From: DATAYA01 sp036272815 | GTDB lineage: Bacteria > Pseudomonadota > Alphaproteobacteria > Acetobacterales > Acetobacteraceae | Assembly (NCBI GenBank): GCA_036272815.1 | Contig: DATAYA010000232.1 | Span: 1-14,263, forward strand | DNA: 14,263 nucleotides | Direction of reading: 5' to 3' | Shown: positions 7,262 to 14,263 of the stretch, one piece after another | How positions within the stretch are numbered: position 1 is the stretch's first letter | How the letters are laid out: each line of letters starts with the position of its first letter | Translations under genes and position numbers: made by a program | Notes under the pieces: model-generated | What the model was told of the DNA's origin: nothing | The model's database searches: none | What the model saw: only the letters and a program-made list of their open reading frames with translations

Positions 7262-8395
7262 TCAGGACCAACGCCGCCCGAACCAGCCGCGGCGCCTGGC
7301 GGGAGGCGTCGGGGCTGCGGGGCCGGCTGCGTCGGCAGGACCGTGCCGGGCCGCGAATTCGAGCCCCTCCAGCTTGGTCGCGATGTCGTAGGCCGGTCCG
7401 ACGCGGGCGAGCGCGCGTCCCGCCTCCAGCGCCAGGTCATTCAACCCCGCCTCGTAGCCGTGGCGGAACACGACGGTCAGCATGTGCGCATCCGGGTTGC
7501 GCGCGAGGATGTCGCGTCCCATCGCCGCCGCCCGCTCGCGTTGCTCCAGCCCGATCAGGACGCGCTTGATGTGGAAGCGCAGCCAAAGCTCGCGGTCGGG
7601 TAGCAGCGGGATTGCACGCGCCAGCGCCGCCTCGGCGACGCCTGCGTCGTGCGCTTCGGTCGCGACCTGGGCGATGCGCAGCCAGGCGTGGATGTCGGAC
7701 TGGTCCGCGAGGGCGGGAAGGGCGGCGAGCAGGCGGCGGGCGGCGCGGAACTCGTCGCGACGGATCAGCAGCTCGGCCTCGCAGCAGCGGGCGGAGAAAT
7801 CCTCGGGTGCGAGGCGCAACGCGCGGGCGACCGCCGCCTGCGCGTCGTCGAGCCGGCTGCGCTCGCGCATGATCTCGGCGATGTCGGTCCAGAATGCGGC
7901 GGTCTCCTGGCCGTGGGCGATCAGGTCGGCGATGTCGGCGTCGATCCGGTCGCCGGCACCCGGCGCGTCCTGCATCTGCCCGCGCACCAGCGAGAACCGT
8001 GCCGCCAGCGTGCCGCCGGTCGCCGCGATGAAGCGGCGCGTGACGAGTTGCAGCCGGGTCGGGTCGTGCAATCGGCGGAACAGCCGGTCGGCCACCGCCC
8101 AGGTTTCGGCATCGGGCGGGTTATAGGTCTCGAGCGGGCGGGCAACCTCGCGCCCCTCCTCCTCCCGATGCAGCGTCACCACCAGCAACGAGGCGAGCCG
8201 CAGCCGTGCGGCCACCAGGCCCGGATCGGCGTCGAGTGCGGCGCGGAATGCCGCCTCCGCCTGCGGCCAGCGCCGGGCTGCCAGCGCCGTGAGACCCTCC
8301 GCATGATGCGCCGCAGCGGTCTCCGGGTCGGGCGGATGCGGGGCGGGCGCGGCGCCGTCGGCGCTTTCGGGGTCGGGCTCTTGCGTCTCTCTCAT
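7262..8395 (-). CDS. Tetratricopeptide-repeat (TPR) protein
   Basis: A soluble-looking protein of about 377 residues, mostly Ala/Leu/Arg-rich helices. TPR-like units are visible at about residues 27-60 (AAHHAEGLTALAARRWPQAE, then a unit ending LDADPG) and about 165-200 (DIAEIMRERSRLDDAQAAVA, then RALRLAPED). Degenerate helical pairs continue to about residue 320. The N terminus is acidic and proline-rich, the C terminus a basic tail ending RRRGWFGRRWS. There is no signal peptide and no catalytic motif, so a scaffold or interaction role is likely. ATG 8395 follows AGGCGG; ATG 8419 is also possible. Any start further up would run into the tRNA gene. It heads the leftward gene run, 46 bases after the tRNA-Pro 3' end, so it may share the tRNA transcript or have a promoter inside the tRNA region. 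Confidence 0.75.
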   Translation of the reverse strand: MRETQEPDPESADGAAPAPHPPDPETAAAHHAEGLTALAARRWPQAEAAFRAALDADPGLVAARLRLASLLVVTLHREEEGREVARPLETYNPPDAETWAVADRLFRRLHDPTRLQLVTRRFIAATGGTLAARFSLVRGQMQDAPGAGDRIDADIADLIAHGQETAAFWTDIAEIMRERSRLDDAQAAVARALRLAPEDFSARCCEAELLIRRDEFRAARRLLAALPALADQSDIHAWLRIAQVATEAHDAGVAEAALARAIPLLPDRELWLRFHIKRVLIGLEQRERAAAMGRDILARNPDAHMLTVVFRHGYEAGLNDLALEAGRALARVGPAYDIATKLEGLEFAARHGPADAAGPAAPTPPARRRGWFGRRWS

Positions 8396-8441
8396 GCGCC
8401 GCCTGGTCGGACCGCCCATCGCAGTGATTCGGTCGCGGCGC

Positions 8442-8518
8442 TGGTCGGGGCGAGAGGATTCGAACCTCCGGCCCCCAGCTCCCAAAGCTGGTGCTCTACC
8501 AGGCTGAGCTACGCCCCG
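8442..8518 (-). tRNA. tRNA-Pro (anticodon UGG)
   Basis: On the minus strand the sequence folds as a full cloverleaf. The acceptor stem CGGGGCG pairs with CGCCCCG. The D arm carries AGCTCAGCCTGGTAGAGC. The anticodon stem CCAGC/GCTGG holds the loop TTTGGGA with anticodon TGG, and the T arm is GGAGG-TTCGAAT-CCTCT. The discriminator is A and the CCA end is encoded (+ strand TGGT at 8442-8445), giving 77 bases. Anticodon UGG decodes proline codons. It lies just upstream of the TPR gene on the same strand. There is no integrase or duplicated 3' end nearby, so it does not look like an occupied integration site. Confidence 0.96.
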
Positions 8519-8553
8519 GACCGGACGCCGTGGAAGCTACGGATGCGGCGACG

Positions 8554-8631
8554 GTTGCGCAAGCGATCGTTGGACGGGCATTGCGCGAGCGATCCTTGGA
8601 CGGGCATTGCGCCAGCGATCCTTGGACGGGC
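8554..8631. repeat. Three tandem copies of a 26-bp repeat
   Basis: Three head-to-tail units of exactly 26 bases at 8554-8579, 8580-8605 and 8606-8631. Each unit has the form (A/G)TTGCGC, one variable base, AGCGATC, then (C/G)TTGGACGGGC. Units 2 and 3 differ at one position (the variable base, G or C); unit 1 differs from them at three. The array fills most of the gap between tRNA-Pro (opposite strand) and the dioxygenase start at 8643. A period of 26 is not a multiple of three, so it is not a coding repeat, and there are no spacers, so it is not CRISPR. It could be a variable-number tandem repeat or part of a divergent promoter region. Confidence 0.92.
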
Positions 8632-8642
8632 ATGAACGCCGG

Positions 8643-9623
8643 ATGCCGATCGCCCCGCCCGTCGACGCGCCGCCGTTCCGCATCGTCCGCACGAGCCATG
8701 TCGAGCTGGGCGTGACCGATCTCGGCCGCGCCCGCGCCTTCTGGTGCGACGCGCTTGGCCTCGCCGAGACCGCGTCCGACGCGGACGCGCTGCATCTGCG
8801 CGGGATGGAGGAGCGGGCGCACCATTCGCTCGTGCTGCGCCGCGCCGCCGCACCGTGCTGCCGCGCGATCGGGCTGCGGGTGTGGAGCGAGGACGATCTC
8901 GACCGCGCCGCGCACTGGTTCGGCGCCCGCGAGCTGCCGACAGGCTTCGTCGCCCGACAGGGGCAGGGGCGCACGCTCGCGACTGTCGATCCCGCCGGCA
9001 CGCCGCTGGAGTTCTACGCCGCGTCCGACGCAGCGGAGTGCCTGTTGCAACAATACGGCCGGCATCGCGGCGCGCGGCCGCAGCGGATTGACCACGTCAA
9101 CTGCTTCACCCCCGATTGCGACGCGAGCTTCGCCTTCTACAACGCGCTTGGCTTTCGCCTCACCGAATACACGGTGGCGGAGGACGGCGAGGCGCTGTGG
9201 GCGGTCTGGATGCAACGGAAGGGCGGCGTGCACGACATCGCCTTCACCAACGGCGCCGGGCCGCGGCTGCACCATCTCGCCTACTGGGCCGGGTCGGTGA
9301 ACGCCATCGTCGACGCCTGCGACATCCTGGCGACGACCGGCTGGCTTGCGGCAATGGAGCGCGGGCCGGGGCGGCACGGCATCTCGAATGCTTTTTTCCT
9401 CTACGCACGCGACCCGGACGGGCACCGCGTCGAACTGTTCGCGAGCGACTACCTCACCGTCGATGCCGACCACGCACCGAAGCGCTGGGAATTGCGCGAC
9501 GCGCAGCGCCAGACGCTGTGGGGCGCGGCGGCGCCGCGGAGCTGGTTCGAGGAGGGAACCGGGTTCGAAGGCGTGGCGACACTGCCGCCAGTGCGGGAGA
9601 GCCGGCCGATCGTGGCGCCGTGA
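8643..9623 (+). CDS. Type I extradiol ring-cleavage dioxygenase (homoprotocatechuate 2,3-dioxygenase type)
   Basis: Vicinal-oxygen-chelate enzyme of 326 residues that should cleave a catechol ring beside its hydroxyls using non-heme Fe(II) or Mn(II). It has two modules: residues about 13-130 (HVELGVTDLGRARAFWCDAL) and 147-275 (RIDHVNCFTPDCDASFAFYN). The metal ligands appear as His151 (IDHVN), His210 (LHHLAYW) and Glu264 (GHRVELFASDY). Their spacing matches His155/His214/Glu267 of the Brevibacterium fuscum enzyme, and His197 (GGVHDIAF) fits the second-sphere catalytic histidine. 3,4-Dihydroxyphenylacetate is the best-guess substrate. ATG 8643 is the first ATG in frame, with only a weak upstream GGACGGG; TTG 8607 inside the repeat array is less likely. 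No other ring-degradation genes are in view. Confidence 0.85.
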   Translation: MPIAPPVDAPPFRIVRTSHVELGVTDLGRARAFWCDALGLAETASDADALHLRGMEERAHHSLVLRRAAAPCCRAIGLRVWSEDDLDRAAHWFGARELPTGFVARQGQGRTLATVDPAGTPLEFYAASDAAECLLQQYGRHRGARPQRIDHVNCFTPDCDASFAFYNALGFRLTEYTVAEDGEALWAVWMQRKGGVHDIAFTNGAGPRLHHLAYWAGSVNAIVDACDILATTGWLAAMERGPGRHGISNAFFLYARDPDGHRVELFASDYLTVDADHAPKRWELRDAQRQTLWGAAAPRSWFEEGTGFEGVATLPPVRESRPIVAP

Positions 9624-9637
9624 GGGGAGCAGCAGGC

Positions 9638-9666
9638 TTGCGCTCCGTCCGCGAATCGAACATAAC
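9638..9666 (+). promoter_or_regulatory. recA promoter (-35 and -10)
   Basis: A sigma70-type promoter is proposed with -35 TTGCGC at 9638-9643, a 17-base spacer, and -10 CATAAC at 9661-9666 (four of six consensus bases). Transcription would begin near 9673, giving a recA leader of about 120 bases. The -35 is weak, but the exact 17-base spacing and the overlap with the LexA operator support it. Confidence 0.55.
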
Positions 9667-9672
9667 TGGAAC
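9658..9672 (+). promoter_or_regulatory. LexA operator (SOS box) of recA
   Basis: GAAC, seven bases, GAAC: a direct repeat identical in form to the alphaproteobacterial SOS box. It overlaps the proposed -10 element of recA, so bound LexA would block polymerase, and DNA damage would release it. It lies 120 bases upstream of the recA ATG. Confidence 0.85.
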
Positions 9673-9675
9673 AAC

Positions 9676-9687
9676 AATCGGCCGATT
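9676..9687. promoter_or_regulatory. 12-bp palindrome in the recA leader
   Basis: AATCGGCCGATT is perfectly self-complementary and begins 4 bases after the SOS box, at about the predicted transcription start. It could be a second protein-binding site or a chance palindrome. No known regulator is recognised. Confidence 0.35.
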
Positions 9688-9791
9688 CGCGGCGTTCCGT
9701 ACTTTCTGCTGGACACCCGCTTCGCGCCGAGTTGATGCTGCGAGCGAAACCGGCGGTTGAAAACCGACCAGCCTCGAAGGGATCGGCCACA

Positions 9792-10844
<1,053 letters not shown>

Positions 10845-10875
10845 CGCCCCCGCTGCGGGCGGCCACGCTCGGACC

Positions 10876-11340
10876 GTGGACCTGCCGCTGCCGCCATCTT
10901 CCGACCTCGCGCCCGCTCTCCCCGGCGCCTTGCCCCTCGACGCCACCGACCGGGCGCTGATCGAGGCGGCGCGCGACGTGCTGCGCCGGCACTACCGCCC
11001 GTTCTGGCACACCGTCGCCGCCGCCATCCGCAGCCGCGACGGACGCATCCACACCGGCATCCATCTCGGCGCCACCGTGGGGCGGATGCAGGTCTGCGCC
11101 GAGCCGATCGCGCTCGGCCGCGCCATCCTCGACGGCGACGGTACGGCCGCTGTCATCGTCGCCGTCCGCCATCCGAAGCCGGACGAGAGCGATCGCGAAA
11201 TCGCCATCGTCTCGCCTTGCGGCGCCTGCCGCGAGATGCTGCTCGACTTCGAGCCCGAGGCACTGGTGATCGTGCCGACCGCTTCCGGTGCCGCGAAGCT
11301 GCCAGCGCGCTTGCTGCTGCCATTCCCGTATCGCCGGTGA
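10876..11340 (+). CDS. Cytidine-deaminase-fold protein
   Basis: A small zinc-dependent deaminase-like protein of 154 residues. The zinc and catalytic motifs of tetrameric cytidine deaminase are present: Cys74-Ala-Glu76 (MQVCAEPIALGRAI) and Pro114-Cys115-Gly-Ala-Cys118 (SPCGACREMLLDF). Two cysteines plus Cys74 would bind zinc, and Glu76 would shuttle the proton. The region before CAE (IRSRDGRIHTGIHLGATVGR) replaces the usual cytidine-binding FPVGAAL stretch. The substrate may therefore be cytidine, a modified nucleoside or, as in blasticidin-S deaminases, an antibiotic. The start is GTG 10876; no ATG is available before the zinc motif. It follows recA by 31 bases and may be read from the SOS-controlled transcript. 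A stem-loop lies 42 bases after its stop. Confidence 0.78.
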   Translation: MDLPLPPSSDLAPALPGALPLDATDRALIEAARDVLRRHYRPFWHTVAAAIRSRDGRIHTGIHLGATVGRMQVCAEPIALGRAILDGDGTAAVIVAVRHPKPDESDREIAIVSPCGACREMLLDFEPEALVIVPTASGAAKLPARLLLPFPYRR

Positions 11341-11382
11341 CCATCGATTTCGAAAGGCCAGCGCTGCTGCCACTGGACCCTG

Positions 11383-11401
11383 CTCAAGGCGCAACCTTGA
11401 G
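11383..11401 (+). terminator. Stem-loop after the recA / deaminase genes
   Basis: CTCAAGG, loop CGCAA, CCTTGAG: a perfect 7-bp hairpin 42 bases after the deaminase stop. The sequence after it is A/T-richer than its surroundings but has no true T-run, so intrinsic termination is only possible, not clear. Confidence 0.35.
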
Positions 11402-11415
11402 AATCCATTCACTTT

Positions 11416-11478
11416 AGGGAAGGGGTTTCCAAAGAGCGACTGCCCTTTGGCGCGTCTGGGCGGAGCCCAGCCTTCCCT
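11416..11478. repeat. Nested inverted-repeat element (three-stem structure)
   Basis: AGGGAAGG at 11416-11423 pairs with CCTTCCCT at 11471-11478. The enclosed segment holds two further hairpins: CCAAAG (11429-11434) with CTTTGG (11445-11450), and CTGGGC (11456-11461), loop GGA, GCCCAG (11465-11470). All would fold into a branched structure ending 12 bases before the ribosome binding site of the beta-lactamase-family gene. It could be a dispersed palindromic repeat, a terminator, or a leader RNA. The small hairpin resembles the one at the left window edge. Confidence 0.6.
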
Positions 11479-11500
11479 TTCTGACCCGCAAGGAGCGCCC

Positions 11501-12724
11501 ATGCACGACCTCGTCACCGCCGCCCCCGAGGAGGTCGGCCTCTCCGCCGAGCGCCTCACCCGCGTCGGCCGCTGGATGGATCGCCTGGTCGAGGACGGGA
11601 AGCTGCCCGGCGTCTCGGTCATGGTTATGCGCCGCGGCCAAATCGCGTATTTTGCCGCGACCGGCCACGCCGACGTCGCCCGCAACGCCCGCATGCAAGC
11701 GGACACGATCGTGCGCGTCTATTCGATGACCAAGCCGCTCACCTCGGTCGCGGTGATGCTGCTCTACGAGGAAGGCCGGTTTCAGCTCGACGACCCGATC
11801 ACCCGCTTCCTGCCCGAGTTCGCCGACATGCGCGTCGCCGTCGGCGGCAGCCGGGGGAAGGTGGAGAGCGTGCCCGCCGAGCGCGACATCACCATCCGCG
11901 ACCTGCTCACCCACACCTCGGGCCTGACCTACGGCTTCATGGAGGCGGGCATCGTCGATGCGCTCTATCGCGAGCGCGGCGTCGACTTCCAGACTTCGCC
12001 CGACACGCTGGCCGAGGTGGTGGCGCGGGCGGCGGCGCTGCCGCTGATCGCGCAGCCGGGCCGGGCGTGGAACTACAGCATCGCAACCGATGTGCTGGGG
12101 CACCTGGTCGCGGTCGTCTCCGGAAGGGGCTTCGCCGAGTTCCTGGCCGAGCGCGTGATCGGCCCGCTCGGCATGGTCGATACCGGCTTTGACGTCCCCG
12201 CCGGGAAGATCGGGCGTTTTGCCGCCAATTACACACGCGGCCCGGACGGCGCGCTCCGCCTGATCGACGACCCGCGCGAGAGCCCCTACGGGACGCCACG
12301 GCGCATCGCCTCGGGCGGCGGCGGGCTGGTCTCGACCGCCTCCGACTACATGCGCTTCTGCCGGATGATGCTGGGCGGCGGCGCGCTGGAGGGCACGCGG
12401 CTGCTCGGGCGCAAGACGGTGGCGCTGATGACCGCCAACCACCTCGGCGGCGACATGGCGGCGATGGGGATGCCGCGGTTTTCCGAAAGCTCCTATGCCG
12501 GGATCGGCTTCGGGCTGGGCTTCTCGGTCATGCTCGACCCGGCGGCGGCGCAGATCGTCGGCACGCCGGGCGAATTCGCCTGGGGGGGTGCGGCGAGCAC
12601 CGCCTTCTGGTGCGACCCGGGCGAGGACATGGCCGTGGTGCTGCTGACGCAGCTCATGCCGTCCTCGACCTATCCCATCCGCAAGGAGCTTCGGGTGCTG
12701 ACGTATCAGGCGATCGTGGACTGA
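11501..12724 (+). CDS. Beta-lactamase-family serine hydrolase (class C / esterase type)
   Basis: Penicillin-binding-protein-fold hydrolase of 407 residues (Pfam Beta-lactamase type). The catalytic Ser-x-x-Lys is Ser75-Met-Thr-Lys78 in VRVYSMTKPLTS. The Tyr motif is Tyr192 in WNYSIATDVLGHLV, and the third box near the C terminus is represented by WGGAASTAFWCDP. There is no signal peptide, and the family is mostly esterases and D-amino-acid peptidases rather than true antibiotic lactamases, so cytoplasmic esterase-like activity is the likelier role. ATG 11501 is well placed, with AAGGAG 5 bases upstream; longer frames run into the hairpin element. Its stop is only 4 bases from the stop of the convergent transporter gene. 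Confidence 0.87.
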   Translation: MHDLVTAAPEEVGLSAERLTRVGRWMDRLVEDGKLPGVSVMVMRRGQIAYFAATGHADVARNARMQADTIVRVYSMTKPLTSVAVMLLYEEGRFQLDDPITRFLPEFADMRVAVGGSRGKVESVPAERDITIRDLLTHTSGLTYGFMEAGIVDALYRERGVDFQTSPDTLAEVVARAAALPLIAQPGRAWNYSIATDVLGHLVAVVSGRGFAEFLAERVIGPLGMVDTGFDVPAGKIGRFAANYTRGPDGALRLIDDPRESPYGTPRRIASGGGGLVSTASDYMRFCRMMLGGGALEGTRLLGRKTVALMTANHLGGDMAAMGMPRFSESSYAGIGFGLGFSVMLDPAAAQIVGTPGEFAWGGAASTAFWCDPGEDMAVVLLTQLMPSSTYPIRKELRVLTYQAIVD

Positions 12725-12728
12725 GCGG

Positions 12729-14009
12729 CTACGCGGGCACCAGCGTGGTGTCGCGGCGCATCGCGGCGACGCAGGCGAGGGAGACCGCCGCCGTCACCGC
12801 GAGAAAGCTCGCCACCAGCCAAGGGGCGCCGCCAAGCTCCCGCAGCAGCCACAACGCGATCAGCGGGGTGAAGCCGCCCAGGATCGACGAGACTTGATAG
12901 GCGACCGAGAGGCCGGTGTAGCGGACGCGCGGGCCGAACACGGTGGTGAAGAAGGTCGGCTGCACGCTCAGCATCAGGGTCGGGCCGAGATTGTAGGCCA
13001 CGATGAAGCCGATCCAAGCTGCGGTTGCGGTGTGCGCGCCGAGGACCCAGAAGAAAGGGAAGGCCAGCAGGGCCGCGAAGGTCGCGCCCGCCACGTAGAT
13101 GGCGCGCTCGCCGAAGCGGTCGCCGAGAGAGCCGTAGAGTGGCGTGACCAGCACACCCACTGCCGAGGTCGCCATCAGGGCTCCGAGCGACACACTGGCG
13201 GGAAGCCCGAGTTCGATCGTCGCATAGGTCAGGCCGAACGACTTTATCAGGTTCCCCGACACGGTCTCCGCCAGCCGTGCGCCGGTGGCGAACAGCGTGT
13301 TCCGCCAGTTGTGGCGCAGCAGCTCGACCAGGGGCATCTCGCGCGCCGTGCCGTCGTTCCGCGACCGCTCGAAGTCCGGCGTCTCCTGCACGTGCAGGCG
13401 GATGAACAGGCCGACGCCCAGCATCGCGATGCTGAGCAGGAACGGCACCCGCCAGCCCCAGGCGACAAACGCGCCGGTGGGCAGGAATGCGGCGAGGCTG
13501 AACACGCCGGTTGCCAGCAGCAGGCCAGCCGGGGATGCCGCTTGCGGCAGGCTGCCCCAGAAGCCGCGCTCGCGATGCGGCGCGTGCTCGATGGTGATGA
13601 GGGCGGCGCCGCCGTACTCGCCGCCGAGCCCGATCCCCTGCAGCACGCGCAGGATCACGAGGCAGACCGGAGCGGCCACGCCGATGGTGGCGTACGATGG
13701 GAGCAACCCGATCAGGAACGTGCCGACGCCGATGATGAGCAGGGTCGCGATCAGGCTCGCCTTTCGGCCGAAGCGGTCGCCGATATGGCCGAACAGCAAT
13801 CCGCCAAGCGGCCGCGACAGGAAGCCGGACGCGAAGGCGCCGAAAGCCGCCATTGTTCCCACAAGAGGATTGTGGGACGGGAAGAAAACTTTTCCAAAGA
13901 CCAGCGCTGAGGCAGTGGAAAAAATGTAGAAATCATACCATTCGAGCAAAGCGCCGATGAATCCGGCCGCCGCGACTTTCGGCATGGAGATTTTCACTGA
14001 TAGCCTCAT
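12729..14009 (-). CDS. MFS transporter, metabolite:H+ symporter (MHS) type
   Basis: Inner-membrane permease of 426 residues with about 12 hydrophobic helices. MHS-family features are clear: an N-terminal GALLEWYDFYIF, the loop 2-3 motif GHIGDRFGRKASL with the preceding SRPLGGLLFG, VLRVLQGIGLGGEYGGAAL in helix 4, WGWRVPFLLS, IRLHVQETPDFERSR leading into the central loop, and the second-half repeat YGSLGDRFGER. Relatives (ProP, KgtP, ShiA and similar) carry osmolytes, dicarboxylates or other organic acids with protons; the substrate here cannot be fixed. ATG 14009 starts the normal N terminus and is preceded by GAGGG. The stop TAG is 4 bases from the end of the convergent hydrolase gene. Its upstream region carries a long inverted repeat that may be a regulatory site. 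Confidence 0.92.
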   Translation of the reverse strand: MRLSVKISMPKVAAAGFIGALLEWYDFYIFSTASALVFGKVFFPSHNPLVGTMAAFGAFASGFLSRPLGGLLFGHIGDRFGRKASLIATLLIIGVGTFLIGLLPSYATIGVAAPVCLVILRVLQGIGLGGEYGGAALITIEHAPHRERGFWGSLPQAASPAGLLLATGVFSLAAFLPTGAFVAWGWRVPFLLSIAMLGVGLFIRLHVQETPDFERSRNDGTAREMPLVELLRHNWRNTLFATGARLAETVSGNLIKSFGLTYATIELGLPASVSLGALMATSAVGVLVTPLYGSLGDRFGERAIYVAGATFAALLAFPFFWVLGAHTATAAWIGFIVAYNLGPTLMLSVQPTFFTTVFGPRVRYTGLSVAYQVSSILGGFTPLIALWLLRELGGAPWLVASFLAVTAAVSLACVAAMRRDTTLVPA

Positions 14010-14263
14010 GATGAAGCGCCCTCAGAGCCGGTACGGCGCATAGTCCGCCACTTCCCTAGGTTTCCCGGCAACTGAAAAAAGCTGGGGAGCGCGCAATCCT
14101 CCGTCAATTCCGCTCCGACAGCCCGCAATTGCGGTGCTGTCACGTTCTCGCCACGAACCCGTCGCGGCCGGCGGTGGCCCAGGCATCCGGATGACGGGTA
14201 TCAGGCATCTCCCGGCGGGGTTGGTCGGCGTGCGGTATTTTCGGGCAGGATGCGCCGGAGCGG
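14010..14263. other. Upstream region of the MFS gene, no gene recognised
   Basis: About 250 bases with no convincing coding sequence. On the minus strand a TTGACG (14107-14102) could be a -35 box for the transporter, but no good -10 follows at 17 bases (CAGCTT). An A/T-richer patch with a run of six A at 14075-14080 lies between it and the gene. The inverted repeat at 14117-14141 is just upstream of this -35. An ATG at 14250 on the + strand could begin another gene, but only 14 bases remain. Confidence 0.5.
14117..14141. promoter_or_regulatory. Long inverted repeat, possible operator
   Basis: The core CCGCAATTGCGG (14123-14134) is a perfect 12-bp palindrome. It is flanked by GACAGC on the left and GCTGTC on the right, also inverted copies, with one extra T on the right. 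Together 24 of 25 bases take part. The site lies about 108-132 bases upstream of the transporter ATG and just upstream of a TTGACG, a good place for a regulator. Confidence 0.55.

Noticed and set aside
8396..8441. 7-base inverted repeat GCGCCGC / GCGGCGC between the tRNA and the TPR gene
   Set aside because: Loop of 32 bases and pure G/C arms; easily a chance match in such GC-rich DNA.
8442..8518. Possible mobile-element attachment site at tRNA-Pro
   Set aside because: No integrase, no duplicated tRNA 3' end and no foreign-looking genes downstream of it.
8554..8631. CRISPR-like array
   Set aside because: Repeats are directly adjacent with no spacers, only three units, and no cas genes.
10845..10863. 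Terminator hairpin directly after recA
   Set aside because: The possible stem is short with a bulge, there is no T-run, and the next gene starts 13 bases later.
14250..14263. Start of another plus-strand gene at the right edge
   Set aside because: Only an ATG and a few codons are present; nothing to support a coding call.

Overview
The window is a very GC-rich chromosomal segment with a gene in almost every stretch. It most likely comes from an alphaproteobacterium. The clearest evidence is the recA promoter, where the alphaproteobacterial LexA operator (GAAC-N7-GAAC) sits directly on the -10 element. The CobA/CobB/CobT/CobS set resembles the Pseudomonas denitrificans (alphaproteobacterial) type. 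The short GC-rich hairpin elements are reminiscent of Acetobacteraceae/Rhodospirillales genomes, but that finer placement is inference. There is no integrase, transposase, phage gene or CRISPR array, so this looks like ordinary core and near-core chromosome.

Region 1 (about 1-3935, + strand) is a tight cobalamin operon: cobA (uroporphyrinogen-III methyltransferase), cobB (a,c-diamide synthase), cobT (DMB phosphoribosyltransferase) and cobS (cobalamin synthase). The cobA/cobB and cobT/cobS pairs overlap at their stop/start codons. It supplies the entry methylation, one amidation step and the nucleotide-loop assembly.

Region 2 (3904-8518, - strand) reads leftward: tRNA-Pro(UGG), a TPR-repeat protein, a lipoprotein with two retropepsin-like aspartic protease domains, an EamA/DMT-family permease, a TIGR01459-like HAD hydrolase, and a CobC-like histidine phosphatase. 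The phosphatase tail overlaps the cobS tail by 32 bp on the opposite strand. It probably acts with CobT and CobS on alpha-ribazole phosphate or cobalamin phosphate. Spacing between these genes is between -25 and about +20 bp, so they look like one transcription unit.

Region 3 (8519-12724, + strand) starts with three tandem copies of a 26-bp repeat. Then come an extradiol ring-cleavage dioxygenase (homoprotocatechuate 2,3-dioxygenase type), recA with an SOS-regulated promoter, a small cytidine-deaminase-fold protein, and a structured intergenic element with several nested hairpins. The last gene is a serine beta-lactamase-family hydrolase.

Region 4 (12729-14263) holds an MHS-type major facilitator transporter on the - strand, convergent with the beta-lactamase gene with only 4 bp between stops. 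Its upstream region contains a long near-perfect inverted repeat that could be an operator. I see no clear unknown multi-gene system. The most unusual items are the duplicated retropepsin lipoprotein in its small conserved-looking operon, the 26-bp tandem repeat between tRNA-Pro and the dioxygenase, and the structured element at 11383-11478.
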